A stretch of 64,000 bases of DNA from CAVWDI01 sp963793095 (GTDB lineage: Bacteria; Chloroflexota; Anaerolineae; Anaerolineales; UBA4823): positions 1 through 64,000 of the forward strand of contig CAWBYY010000007.1 of the NCBI GenBank assembly GCA_963793095.1. The letters are read 5' to 3'. Positions 14,952 to 23,872 of the stretch are shown here, one piece after another. The translations under genes and the position numbers were made by a program. A model generated the notes under the pieces. It saw only the letters and a program-made list of their open reading frames with translations, made no database searches and was not told where the DNA came from. Every line of letters starts with the position of its first letter. The first letter of the stretch is position 1.

Positions 14952-17765
14952 ATGAGTTCAACTAAAAACCCTTCCCCTGTTAAACAGAGGTTTTTTGCGT
15001 ATGAAGTTGTGCAGACTTCTGCAATGGATTGTGGGCCAGCGACTCTTAAATCCATTCTGGAAGGGTACGGAATCCCGGTAAGCTACGGCAGGCTGCGTGA
15101 AGCCTGCCAGACAGATGTTGATGGCACTTCGATCGATACAATTGAAGATATTGCTCTATATCTGGGACTCCGCGCTGAACAGATTATGATACCGGCAGAC
15201 CATCTGCTCCTTGATGAATCTGAATCGTTGCCAGCGATTGTCGTAATTCGACTACCCAGCGGCCTGACTCATTTTGTTGTTGTCTGGAATAAGTTGGGAA
15301 AATTTGTCCAGGTCATGGATCCATCAACTGGAAGACGCTGGCCGACCTGGGAGGTTTTCCTGAAGGAATTGTATATACACTCTTACAGGGTATCTGCGCA
15401 GGAGTGGAGAACCTGGGCAGGCACTGAAGGCTTTTTAGCACCTCTCCGCAGACGGTTAACAAATTTGAGGATTAATGAAGAACAGGTTGAGCGCCTGATC
15501 TCTATTGGACTGGATGATAGCGGTTGGCGAGGATTGGCGACTGTTGATGCTGCAACCCGGATGGTCACCCAAATCGTTAAATCGAAAGGGATCGCGGAGG
15601 GAGATCAAGCTAGCCGGGTAATTGAACACTTCATCAAGAAAAGCCTTACCGAAAATCTACCAGAGATTGAGCGGGTCTCCGGGTCATTAATTGAAACAAG
15701 CCAGGGTCATGAAACCTTGCAAATACCAACTGATTACTGGTCTGTGATTCATATTTCACCGCAAGATTCCACTGCACCAGCTGCCGATTATTCTGGAGGA
15801 AAAGTCGATATTGCCAATTCAAACGGCGAACTGGTTTTACGCGGAGCAGTCCTTATTCGGATTTCAGGATTTAGGGAAGAACATGAAGCAATTTCTGAGT
15901 CCATTAAAAAAACTTTACCTCCGGATTTGGAGATTGCTTTACAGGAGCCTGCTCATAAACCAGAAAAGGAAGTTTTCAATCTTCTGAAAAAAGATGGTTT
16001 TCTGACCCCGCTGATTCTTCTGGCGGCGATCCTGATGGCCACTCTAGCAGTAATTTTTGAAGCTTTCCTCCTGCAGGGAGTGGTCCAGATAGGAGAAGGT
16101 CTGAATTTATTGGGTCAACGGATATGGGCTGCCCTGATATTAATGTTTTTTATCATTACCCCTCTGATACTCGAATTCCCGATAAATTCGACCGTGCTGC
16201 GAATGGGACGGCGCCTGGAAACGCGTTTGCGGATACTATTTCTTGAAAAGATCCCCAAACTGGGGGACCGCTATTTCCACAGCCGGCCTACCTCAGATAT
16301 GAGCCAGAGAGCTCACGATCTGCGCACCCTTCGTACCCTTCCAAACCTTGGATTCAACCTGCTGCGGACCGGGTTCCAATTATTCCTCACTATGATCGGG
16401 GTTATCTGGCTGGACCCAATCAGTGCGCCTTTAGCGCTTTTGGGAACTGCATTCTTCATCGCCACAACTTTTATTTCAAGGCCATTTGTTGATGAACAGG
16501 ACCGTAGATTGCGAACCCATATAGGGGCATTAAGCCGGTTCTACCTGGATGCCCTGATCGGGCTTGTACCCATAAAAACACACACGGCTGAGCGGTCTCT
16601 GCGACGCCAGCATGAAATTCAGATGTTTGAATGGATTCGATCAGGTCGAAATTACTTCAATTTTTCGACTGGAATTCAGTCATTTGGCGCAATTCTTTAC
16701 ACACTGTTTTCAATATTAATTATTGTCAATTACATCGCACAGGGCGGCCAATCCAACGAAATACTGCTCCTTTTTTACTGGACTTTATCCCTTCCAGCAT
16801 TAGGTCAGGCGCTGGCTTTACAGTTCCAGCAATACCCCATGCACCGCAACCGGATTTTAAGAGTGATGGAACCGCTTTCAGCGCCGGATGAAGAACAGAT
16901 CTGGTTCAGGGAGGAAGAAACATTAGAAGTTGATGAAAAAAGCGCCCGGGAGGATCAACCTGTATCAATTTCTATCGATCAGGTATGGGTGCAGGCTGGC
17001 GGAAATGTAATTTTGAAAGACATCCAGCTGGAGGTTGAACCCGGGGAACATATCGCGATCGTAGGTCCATCAGGCGCAGGTAAGTCCAGTCTGGTTGGAT
17101 TATTACTTGGGTGGCACAGACCAGCAAAAGGATCGGTGGCGATTGATTCGAACATACTTGATGGAAGCAAAATTCAGACCCTTCGTCGTGAAACCGCCTG
17201 GGTCGATCCTGCAGTACAGTTATGGAATCGTTCCCTGTATGAAAATTTGCTCTACGGTTCGGAAAAGGATTCTCAAAGCAGCCTGGGGAGTATCCTCCAA
17301 TTAGCGGACCTTTACGAGATACTGGAATTACTTCCCGAAGGTATGAAAACGAAACTTGGAGAGAGCGGTGGCCTTGTTTCTGGAGGAGAAGGCCAGCGAG
17401 TTAGATTAGGTCGCGCCCTTAACCGGGTCAATGTTCGACTTGTCATACTCGATGAACCTTTCAGAGGTCTTGACAGAAAGCAGCGGGGGGAACTTCTAAA
17501 ACGCGCCAGAGAGATATGGAAATATGCAACATTGTTATTTATCTCCCATGATATCACTGAAACATACCAGTTTGAACGGGTGCTCGTGATGCAGGATGGC
17601 AAGATAATTGAAGATGGCCGCCCGGATAACCTGGCAAAGAACATTCATTCCCAGTATAGAACATTGCTGGATCTTGATAAAGAAGTCAGGAAAACCTTCT
17701 GGGAAGGACCGATCTGGAAAAAATTGATTCTCGAAGACGGTGTTTTAAAAGCAAAAAAGAATTAA
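14952..17765 (+). CDS. C39-peptidase ABC exporter (peptide secretion)
   Basis: 937 residues. The N-terminal C39 cysteine peptidase is intact: VVQTSAMDCGPATL gives the oxyanion Gln and catalytic Cys (about residue 27), LTHFVVV the His (about 106) and MDPSTG the Asp (about 122). A linker of about 200 residues of unknown function (about 145-345) separates it from the membrane domain (about 345-640) and ATPase: Walker A GPSGAGKSS (about 706), signature VSGGEGQRVRLG, Walker B LVILDEP, H-switch FISHD. In this family the peptidase removes a leader ending in two small residues and the ABC part exports the core. The short genes with K-V-K-T-N-L-K-A-G starts are the obvious candidate substrates. Confidence 0.9.
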   Translation: MSSTKNPSPVKQRFFAYEVVQTSAMDCGPATLKSILEGYGIPVSYGRLREACQTDVDGTSIDTIEDIALYLGLRAEQIMIPADHLLLDESESLPAIVVIRLPSGLTHFVVVWNKLGKFVQVMDPSTGRRWPTWEVFLKELYIHSYRVSAQEWRTWAGTEGFLAPLRRRLTNLRINEEQVERLISIGLDDSGWRGLATVDAATRMVTQIVKSKGIAEGDQASRVIEHFIKKSLTENLPEIERVSGSLIETSQGHETLQIPTDYWSVIHISPQDSTAPAADYSGGKVDIANSNGELVLRGAVLIRISGFREEHEAISESIKKTLPPDLEIALQEPAHKPEKEVFNLLKKDGFLTPLILLAAILMATLAVIFEAFLLQGVVQIGEGLNLLGQRIWAALILMFFIITPLILEFPINSTVLRMGRRLETRLRILFLEKIPKLGDRYFHSRPTSDMSQRAHDLRTLRTLPNLGFNLLRTGFQLFLTMIGVIWLDPISAPLALLGTAFFIATTFISRPFVDEQDRRLRTHIGALSRFYLDALIGLVPIKTHTAERSLRRQHEIQMFEWIRSGRNYFNFSTGIQSFGAILYTLFSILIIVNYIAQGGQSNEILLLFYWTLSLPALGQALALQFQQYPMHRNRILRVMEPLSAPDEEQIWFREEETLEVDEKSAREDQPVSISIDQVWVQAGGNVILKDIQLEVEPGEHIAIVGPSGAGKSSLVGLLLGWHRPAKGSVAIDSNILDGSKIQTLRRETAWVDPAVQLWNRSLYENLLYGSEKDSQSSLGSILQLADLYEILELLPEGMKTKLGESGGLVSGGEGQRVRLGRALNRVNVRLVILDEPFRGLDRKQRGELLKRAREIWKYATLLFISHDITETYQFERVLVMQDGKIIEDGRPDNLAKNIHSQYRTLLDLDKEVRKTFWEGPIWKKLILEDGVLKAKKN

Positions 17766-17863
17766 TTATCAATCTTATTTAGCTTTAATCACCAAACGTT
17801 ATAATCCGAGCTAGAAAAATTGTAGTATTCCGGTCCAAATACAAAGAAGGTATCAGATAATCA

Positions 17864-18631
17864 ATGCAAATAAAAATTTACTTTTTCAGTCTATTATTTA
17901 TCACTCTAGCACTTCTGGTGTACGGGTGCAGCAGCGATTTATCGGAGGATGTTACACTCCAAACCCAGGAAGTATTATCCTCTGCAGAATTCAACCAGGC
18001 GAATTTCACACAGGAAGCGCCAACATATCAGGGTGACATTCAGGGGAACGAGATTGGAGCCAGTAATTCTAAATTTCAAGATTCCTCACAGGCGACATTA
18101 TCCAGTGAGGTAACTGGCGAAGCTGGACAAAACACCACAACCGGAGGGGATACCGAGATTGAACAGATTGAGGAAATTGAAATTCCTCCTGTTGATCCTT
18201 CGAAAGGGTTTTCAGCGCCAGAGTTTTCTCTTTCAACAATTACCGGATCCAACTTAACTCTCTCTGAATTGCGCGGTAAAAATGTGGTCTTGAATTACTG
18301 GAAATCCTGGTGTGTACCCTGTATGGAAGAATTGGTCGCGCTGGAAAATCTTCACCGGACATATCAGGATGAAAACCTGATCATACTCAGTGTTAACGGA
18401 ATAGAAGACGATAACCTCGATGATGTAAATAAAACTATCCAGGAAAAAGGCTTAACATATCCTGTGATCCTCGATTATGGAGAGGTTTTCTGGAAATCAT
18501 ATAAAGTCTTATTCCTGCCGACATCATTTTTTATTGATGAACAGGGAGTGATACGCGACATAGCAATAGGCGGTGATTCAGAAGCAGACTTCAAGCTTAG
18601 AATTGATCAGTTAATCGCGGACGAATTATAG
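17864..18631 (+). CDS. TlpA-like thioredoxin-fold lipoprotein
   Basis: 255 residues: lipobox VYGC at about residue 22, a 90-residue Gln/Glu/Thr-rich spacer, then a TlpA/ResA-type thioredoxin domain with WKSWCVPCMEEL (CxxC active site) and the cis-Pro region FLPTSFFID. Extracytoplasmic thiol-disulfide exchange is the family role. About 100 bases downstream of the C39 exporter, it could handle Cys in exported peptides (5831, 6056 and 11534 contain Cys). Confidence 0.8.
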   Translation: MQIKIYFFSLLFITLALLVYGCSSDLSEDVTLQTQEVLSSAEFNQANFTQEAPTYQGDIQGNEIGASNSKFQDSSQATLSSEVTGEAGQNTTTGGDTEIEQIEEIEIPPVDPSKGFSAPEFSLSTITGSNLTLSELRGKNVVLNYWKSWCVPCMEELVALENLHRTYQDENLIILSVNGIEDDNLDDVNKTIQEKGLTYPVILDYGEVFWKSYKVLFLPTSFFIDEQGVIRDIAIGGDSEADFKLRIDQLIADEL

Positions 18632-18770
18632 AAAAAGGGATTTTATAGATAGTTGCGGGCAGCTTTCAAAACTGCCAGATATTCTGCCAGGTATATAAAT
18701 CTACTTCGAGAAGCCAGACGGTGGTTCCTACCGCTGGTGAATAATTTCCGGTTTGATCTTATTTGATACA

Positions 18771-18792
18771 CCCCCCCTATCCTTGGGGGGGG
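18771..18792 (+). promoter_or_regulatory. C7/G8 hairpin over the kinase ribosome site
   Basis: CCCCCCC (18771-18777), a 7-base spacer, then GGGGGGGG (18785-18792) just before ATATTTAATG. The G tract is the only Shine-Dalgarno-like sequence for the kinase start at 18800, and the C tract can pair with it. Homopolymer length change would alter pairing. Confidence 0.5.
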
Positions 18793-18799
18793 ATATTTA

Positions 18800-20935
18800 A
18801 TGGCAGAAAAATATTCACAAATACAGAACATGAGCGATACTGAGGTAATCCGCAATTTTATTCATGCCCTCGCCCAGGCGGTCGACCTGGACCAGGCTCT
18901 GGAAATTGTTCTGGTGAATTTAAGAGAAGTTCTGGAGTATGACCGGGCGGGGCTATTCATCCTGGACAAGAATTACCATTTAATTTTAAACCGGGGCTCC
19001 CGCTCAAGTAGTGACCGTCTTCTGTCGCTTCGAAAATCCGACGATCCTATAATTACCCAGCTTGCAATAGTAAAGAAGCCGCTCATCTTTAAAGATATTC
19101 AATTAGATAATCGCTTCAAAGATTGGGCAGAAATGAAATCAATCAGAAGCTGGATAGGTGCGCCTTTAATCATCAGGGACAAACTGATTGGGTTCTTGTC
19201 CATTGGATCACTGAAAAGCGATTTATACGGACCTTCCGATGGATTGATGATGCAGTCTTTAACAAGCCAGATCGTTCTTTTAATGGAAAAAGCCTGGCTT
19301 CATGAACAATTTACACGAAAAACTGAAGAACTTGAAGGTATCACCTCACTAAGCATTGCACTTGGTCAGGCAGAAGGACATGAAATTATCCTGGATGCCA
19401 TATTCGAACACATCGGGAATCTTTTCGGCGCGCAGAGATGTTTGATCCTTTTCCCGGATCAATCCGGCCAAAAACTTATTGTGAGGTATGGTACTGAACC
19501 CTCCCTTGTTGGGGCTTCTTTTTCCAGGTCTGACAAAATCCTCTGGGATGTTTATTTATCTGGTGAACCACGGGTTTACCCTCTGAATTTCACCTCTCAA
19601 ACTGAAAACTTCACCAAACATTCTCTGGCATTAATGAATGGGCTACAGACTGCTGTAACCGTCAACCTGAAATCTGGTGACATTTCGACCGGGATATTGT
19701 TTATTGGATTTGAAGATTCCCGCGAGTTCGAGCGTGCAGAACATAATCAATTCATTTTTATTTCTGAAATTGCAGGGAGTTCACTGGAAAGAATATTACT
19801 CCTTGAAAAATTAGAAAACAAAAATAAAACCCGTTCCGACCATCTCGCTGTACTTTATGACATAAATACATACGCATCAAAACAGCTCCATCTGGACAAT
19901 ATTATCGAAAATATTTTAGCGCATGCAAATACGTCACTGAATGCAGATGCCAGTGCAGTTTACCTGCAAAGCCAATCTGAAGATACACTCAACTTAATTG
20001 CACACCAGTCACACAATAATTTGGATTTCTCCTTCCCTGAAAACTTTAACTCTTCCTTAGATGCTGTGGAATTACTATTCGATAAGGGAAGACCCCAGGT
20101 TATTTATTCGGGTGAAAGTTCAGTTTTCGATTTTCGACATTCAAATAAAAATATACAATCATTAATCACCCCTATATATCCAAAAGGTTCTCCAATCGGG
20201 ATTATTGTTTGCGTTAATAGCTCCCCAAATAAGTATTCATTAGATGATTTTTCACTCTTCAATTCCATGGCTGACCAGCTCGGGATATTTATCGAAAGAG
20301 CCATGCTGATCTCAAAAGCTGAGGATGCTGCAGTTCTTGAAGAACGGCAGAGACTGGGGCGGGATCTTCACGATTCAATCACACAGTTGCTTTACAGCCA
20401 GGTACTATTCGCTGGCGCTGGAAAACGAGTTTTGCACCAAAACCAGCAAAATCTCACAGAACAATACCTGGACCGGTTGGAAAACCAGGCTCAACAAGCA
20501 TTACGGGAGATGCGTCTGTTAGTATACGAATTACTGCCTGTAGATCACCTTGATGAAGGCCTTTACCATGCCCTCAAAAAAAGGTTAGATGCTGTGGAAA
20601 TTCGGTCTGGAGTACAGGCGCAATTAATCGGGGATCGAAATATTAACCTTGGCACGAAAAGTAATTTTGAACTGTACCAGATTGCCCAGGAAGCTTTGAA
20701 TAACACCTTGAAACACTCCACCTCAAAATCAGTAATTGTAAAATTAATCCGGTCTGAAAGTCACACAATTCTGGAAATTATCGATGACGGTTGTGGTTTT
20801 ATCTATGATGGCAGGTCTCACGTAACTGGAGGGCAAGGAATAAAAAACATGTATGAGAGATCTGAAAAATTAGGAGGCCAGTTCCTAATAGAGACTTCTC
20901 CTGGAAATGGCACAAAGGTTCAAGTTATAATCTAA
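18800..20935 (+). CDS. GAF-domain sensor histidine kinase, NarL/HisKA_3 type
   Basis: 711 residues, no membrane segment. Three GAF-like domains (about 20-165, 185-330, 350-500) are followed by a HisKA_3 dimerisation helix with LGRDLHDSITQLL (phospho-His at about 524) and an HATPase_c domain with ALNNTLKHS, IDDGCGF and GGQGIKNM. It senses a cytoplasmic ligand or redox state and phosphorylates the response regulator encoded 2 bases downstream. What it controls is unknown; the peptide-export locus immediately upstream is a candidate. Confidence 0.9.
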   Translation: MAEKYSQIQNMSDTEVIRNFIHALAQAVDLDQALEIVLVNLREVLEYDRAGLFILDKNYHLILNRGSRSSSDRLLSLRKSDDPIITQLAIVKKPLIFKDIQLDNRFKDWAEMKSIRSWIGAPLIIRDKLIGFLSIGSLKSDLYGPSDGLMMQSLTSQIVLLMEKAWLHEQFTRKTEELEGITSLSIALGQAEGHEIILDAIFEHIGNLFGAQRCLILFPDQSGQKLIVRYGTEPSLVGASFSRSDKILWDVYLSGEPRVYPLNFTSQTENFTKHSLALMNGLQTAVTVNLKSGDISTGILFIGFEDSREFERAEHNQFIFISEIAGSSLERILLLEKLENKNKTRSDHLAVLYDINTYASKQLHLDNIIENILAHANTSLNADASAVYLQSQSEDTLNLIAHQSHNNLDFSFPENFNSSLDAVELLFDKGRPQVIYSGESSVFDFRHSNKNIQSLITPIYPKGSPIGIIVCVNSSPNKYSLDDFSLFNSMADQLGIFIERAMLISKAEDAAVLEERQRLGRDLHDSITQLLYSQVLFAGAGKRVLHQNQQNLTEQYLDRLENQAQQALREMRLLVYELLPVDHLDEGLYHALKKRLDAVEIRSGVQAQLIGDRNINLGTKSNFELYQIAQEALNNTLKHSTSKSVIVKLIRSESHTILEIIDDGCGFIYDGRSHVTGGQGIKNMYERSEKLGGQFLIETSPGNGTKVQVII

Positions 20936-20937
20936 AG

Positions 20938-21609
20938 ATGAAAAACGAAGAAATTATTCGTGTTCTTATCGCCGATGACCATACGGTTGTCCGTGACGGA
21001 ATAACAGCGCTGCTTGAGGCTGAATCAAAAATCCAGGTGATTGCTTCTGCATCCGATGGAATTGAAGCAGTTGATCTGGCGGAGTCGCTTGATCCTGACG
21101 TGATCCTGCTGGATCTGGTCATGCCAGGAAAGGATGGGGTTCAGGCAATCATAGAAATTAAGCAGGTTAATCCTGAAGCTAAGATCCTTGTATTGACAAG
21201 TTATGCAGAGAGTCACCAGGTTTATTCAGCCATTAAATCCGGCGCGATGGGTTACCTATTGAAAGAATCATCCTCACAGGATCTTATTAACGCTATCCGG
21301 GATACCTACCATAATATTCCAGTCTTACAGCCAGAGATAGCCCACAAATTGATTATCGATATTCGCAATTCTGATGACCGGGTGCCTTCCACCAATGAAC
21401 TAACTGACCGGGAAATTGAAATTTTATCCCAGGTCGCCTCAGGAAAAACAAATCAAGAAATCGCCAATGAGTTATTTCTGAGTGAACGAACTGTACGGAC
21501 ACACATAACCAACATCTTGGCAAAACTCCAACTGACAAACCGGACCCAGGCAGCAATTTATGCCCTTCGTGAAGGTATCGCACACATCGATTACACCAAA
21601 GATAAATAA
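20938..21609 (+). CDS. NarL/LuxR-family response regulator
   Basis: 223 residues: receiver domain (VLIADDHTVVRDGI, phospho-Asp at about 59 in LLDLVMPGKDG, conserved Lys in YLLKESS) and a C-terminal LuxR helix-turn-helix (LTDREIEILSQVASGKTNQEIA ... RTVRTHITNILAKL). Cognate partner of the 18800 kinase, with start 2 bases after its stop. Confidence 0.92.
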   Translation: MKNEEIIRVLIADDHTVVRDGITALLEAESKIQVIASASDGIEAVDLAESLDPDVILLDLVMPGKDGVQAIIEIKQVNPEAKILVLTSYAESHQVYSAIKSGAMGYLLKESSSQDLINAIRDTYHNIPVLQPEIAHKLIIDIRNSDDRVPSTNELTDREIEILSQVASGKTNQEIANELFLSERTVRTHITNILAKLQLTNRTQAAIYALREGIAHIDYTKDK

Positions 21610-21625
21610 TTAATAATTTATTTTT

Positions 21626-21644
21626 GGGGGGGAATTTATTCCCC
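21626..21644 (+). terminator. G/C-tract hairpin after the two-component pair
   Basis: GGGGAA / TTCCCC stem embedded in GGGGGGG ... CCCC, 16 bases after the regulator stop, followed by AT-rich sequence but no long T run. Probably a weak terminator. Confidence 0.4.
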
Positions 21645-21848
21645 TAATATATATAACCACCCAGATTTGAACCAATATATTCAGTACGAAAGAAAACAAA
21701 GGTATGTTTGTTATAATCAACAACCGGGAAGAGCAAATAGTTTACAAATTGAATTTTTTAGAAAGAACAGCTATAGGCCAATTTTGTAATTACTACTAAC
21801 AGTTCAATTCAATTAGAACGGTAACAGTCGCGACGTTATCAAGATTGA

Positions 21849-21888
21849 AGCGTATACTAAGACGGGACGCATAAAGAAAGTATACGCT
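21849..21888 (+). promoter_or_regulatory. 10-bp perfect inverted repeat upstream of the PFK-like gene
   Basis: AGCGTATACT (21849-21858) and AGTATACGCT (21879-21888) with a 20-base spacer, ending 36 bases before the start codon. It could be an operator dyad or a 5'-UTR stem. The rest of the 315-base gap (21610-21924) shows no gene. Confidence 0.45.
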
Positions 21889-21924
21889 AGCTCGTGAATA
21901 TTTTTTCGAAGAAGGAGCAAACAC

Positions 21925-23064
21925 ATGTCAAAACGAGTAGCGATATTAACCGGTGGGGGTGATGTTCCAGGCTTGAATATGTGCCTGAAAAGCCTTGTTT
22001 ATAGAATCAGCGACCTCGGGTTAACCCCTATTGGAGTCAGGAAGGGTTGGGAAGGATTCATCAATTACAATCCAAACGACCCTACGACATACCACGACAA
22101 TTTTAAGGAATTATCAAAAAATATTATCCGGCCTATTGACCGTACTCCAGGTTCGTTCCTACATTCCTCTCGAATTGAACCGCGCAAAATATCCGCTGCT
22201 TCCGTACCGGCATTTCTGCGCCGGGATAATCAGGAGAATATCGATACAACCGCCCATATTGTAGATGTAATTGAGAGATTAGAATTTCGTGCATTGATCG
22301 CCATTGGAGATGATGATATGCTCCATTATGCCGCTCACCTGAACCAACAGGGTGTCCCCATCATCGCTATTCCCAAAACTATACATAACAATATCCACGG
22401 CACCGATTACTCGCTTGGATTTAGCACCGGACTCTCCAGAGGTGTATCCTTTATCCATGAATTACGGGCTTTAGCAGGTTCTCGGGAGCAGTTGATTGTC
22501 GTCGAAACATTTGCAGCGAAATCAGGATACAGTACCTTACTTATTGCGCTTTTATCCGGTGCGGATCGGGTAATCATCCCGGAAGTTTCATATAATCCAG
22601 AACGCCTTGCTGGACTGGCGATGCAGGATAAACACGAAACGCCTGCAAATTATGCAGTGATAGTGGTTTGCGATGGATCGAATATGGATGCTGAATCATT
22701 TGAAAAATATCATGATCTCCTGTCCAGCAAAACCCATTCGGGCAGCGGGATGGAAATAGCAGACTTGCTCCAGCATATTACCGCCGAAGAAGTCTTCCTT
22801 CAGCCATTAACATACTTGCTGCGGACCGGATTCCCGGACGGGCAGGACCTCTTAGGAGCAGCGAACTTCGCTTTCCTGGCAGCCAGGCTGGTGAACGAGC
22901 AACGATATGGACGAATGACTGCATTTGTACAGGAAAAAATGTGGACTGATGTAGATTTAAACTTGGCAATAGAAGGCGTAAAAATAGTCGATGTTGAACA
23001 CTGGTATGACCAGGAGAACTATAAACCTAACCTGTCATTAATCTGGTCAATAGATAACGATTAA
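21925..23064 (+). CDS. Phosphofructokinase-like protein with altered active-site motifs
   Basis: 379 residues with the PFK fold signature: AILTGGGDVPGLNMCLKSLV at the N-terminus, IGDDDML in place of GGDGS/GGDDS, PKTIHNNIHGTDYSLGF in place of PKTIDND, and ETFAAKSGY in place of the E-x-MGR-x-x-G loop. In characterised PFKs the first Asp of TIDND is the catalytic base and the MGR Arg binds fructose 6-phosphate; here they read His and Ala. GDDD at the nucleotide site would favour PPi over ATP by analogy. It may act on another substrate or be non-catalytic. AAGGAG site 8 bases upstream; the following ABC gene starts 28 bases later. Confidence 0.75.
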   Translation: MSKRVAILTGGGDVPGLNMCLKSLVYRISDLGLTPIGVRKGWEGFINYNPNDPTTYHDNFKELSKNIIRPIDRTPGSFLHSSRIEPRKISAASVPAFLRRDNQENIDTTAHIVDVIERLEFRALIAIGDDDMLHYAAHLNQQGVPIIAIPKTIHNNIHGTDYSLGFSTGLSRGVSFIHELRALAGSREQLIVVETFAAKSGYSTLLIALLSGADRVIIPEVSYNPERLAGLAMQDKHETPANYAVIVVCDGSNMDAESFEKYHDLLSSKTHSGSGMEIADLLQHITAEEVFLQPLTYLLRTGFPDGQDLLGAANFAFLAARLVNEQRYGRMTAFVQEKMWTDVDLNLAIEGVKIVDVEHWYDQENYKPNLSLIWSIDND

Positions 23065-23092
23065 AGCTGGTAATTGCATTTGGAGTTTTGAC

Positions 23093-23845
23093 ATGAGTTT
23101 AACGAATAAAGCTGAAATTAATAATCCGAATGGCAACGGCCACATCGTTGAAATCAATGATGTAATTAAAACTTTTCCGGTCGGTGATGGGGAAGTAACA
23201 GTTCTGAAAGGTCTCTCGCTTGATGTTGAAAATGGTGAATTTATATCCATTGTCGGCCCATCTGGAAATGGAAAATCCACATTATTGAATATGATCACGG
23301 GAATTGACAGGCCATCTGAAGGGGAAGTAATTGTTACCGGCAGAGAAATTCACAGAATGAGTGAAAACAAACTGGCTGCCTGGCGAGGACAGTATGTAGG
23401 TATTGTTTTCCAGTTCTTCCAGATGCTGCCTGCATTGAGCCTGCTGCAGAATGTTATTCTGCCTATGGATTTCGCCAGGAAATACAGTTCGAAAGAAAGG
23501 CGAGAGAGAGCAATGGAACTGCTGGATTCAGTTGGTCTGAGCGACCAGGCGAACAAACTGCCGAGTATGGTCTCTGGCGGTCAGCAGCAGCGGGCAGCCA
23601 TTGCACGAGCTCTGGCCAATGACCCCGAACTGCTGGTAGCAGACGAACCAACCGGGAATCTGGACACCCGCTCCTCGAATGATATCTTTGACCTTTTTTG
23701 CAGTCTGGTTGACCAGGGTAAAACCTTAATAATGGTTACACACAATAAGGAGCTTTCACGGCGTGTCCCAAGAGTTGTTGAGATTATTGACGGAAAGATC
23801 GCCCGGGACGAGTATGTTGGCGGTGCAGAGTGGACAGGTTATTAA
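23093..23845 (+). CDS. MacB/LolD-type ABC transporter ATPase
   Basis: 250 residues: Walker A GPSGNGKSTLLN, Q-loop FQFFQMLPALS, signature VSGGQQQRAAIARAL, Walker B LLVADEPTGNLD, H-switch MVTHN. This is the ATPase type that works with FtsX-like permeases; the permease gene follows 27 bases later. GGAG site upstream. Confidence 0.92.
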   Translation: MSLTNKAEINNPNGNGHIVEINDVIKTFPVGDGEVTVLKGLSLDVENGEFISIVGPSGNGKSTLLNMITGIDRPSEGEVIVTGREIHRMSENKLAAWRGQYVGIVFQFFQMLPALSLLQNVILPMDFARKYSSKERRERAMELLDSVGLSDQANKLPSMVSGGQQQRAAIARALANDPELLVADEPTGNLDTRSSNDIFDLFCSLVDQGKTLIMVTHNKELSRRVPRVVEIIDGKIARDEYVGGAEWTGY

Positions 23846-23872
23846 TCTCCACCATGATTTACAGGACATTAC

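Noticed and set aside
18772..18792. Riboswitch upstream of the kinase
   Set aside because: Only a simple C/G-tract hairpin is seen, with no conserved aptamer-like sequence.
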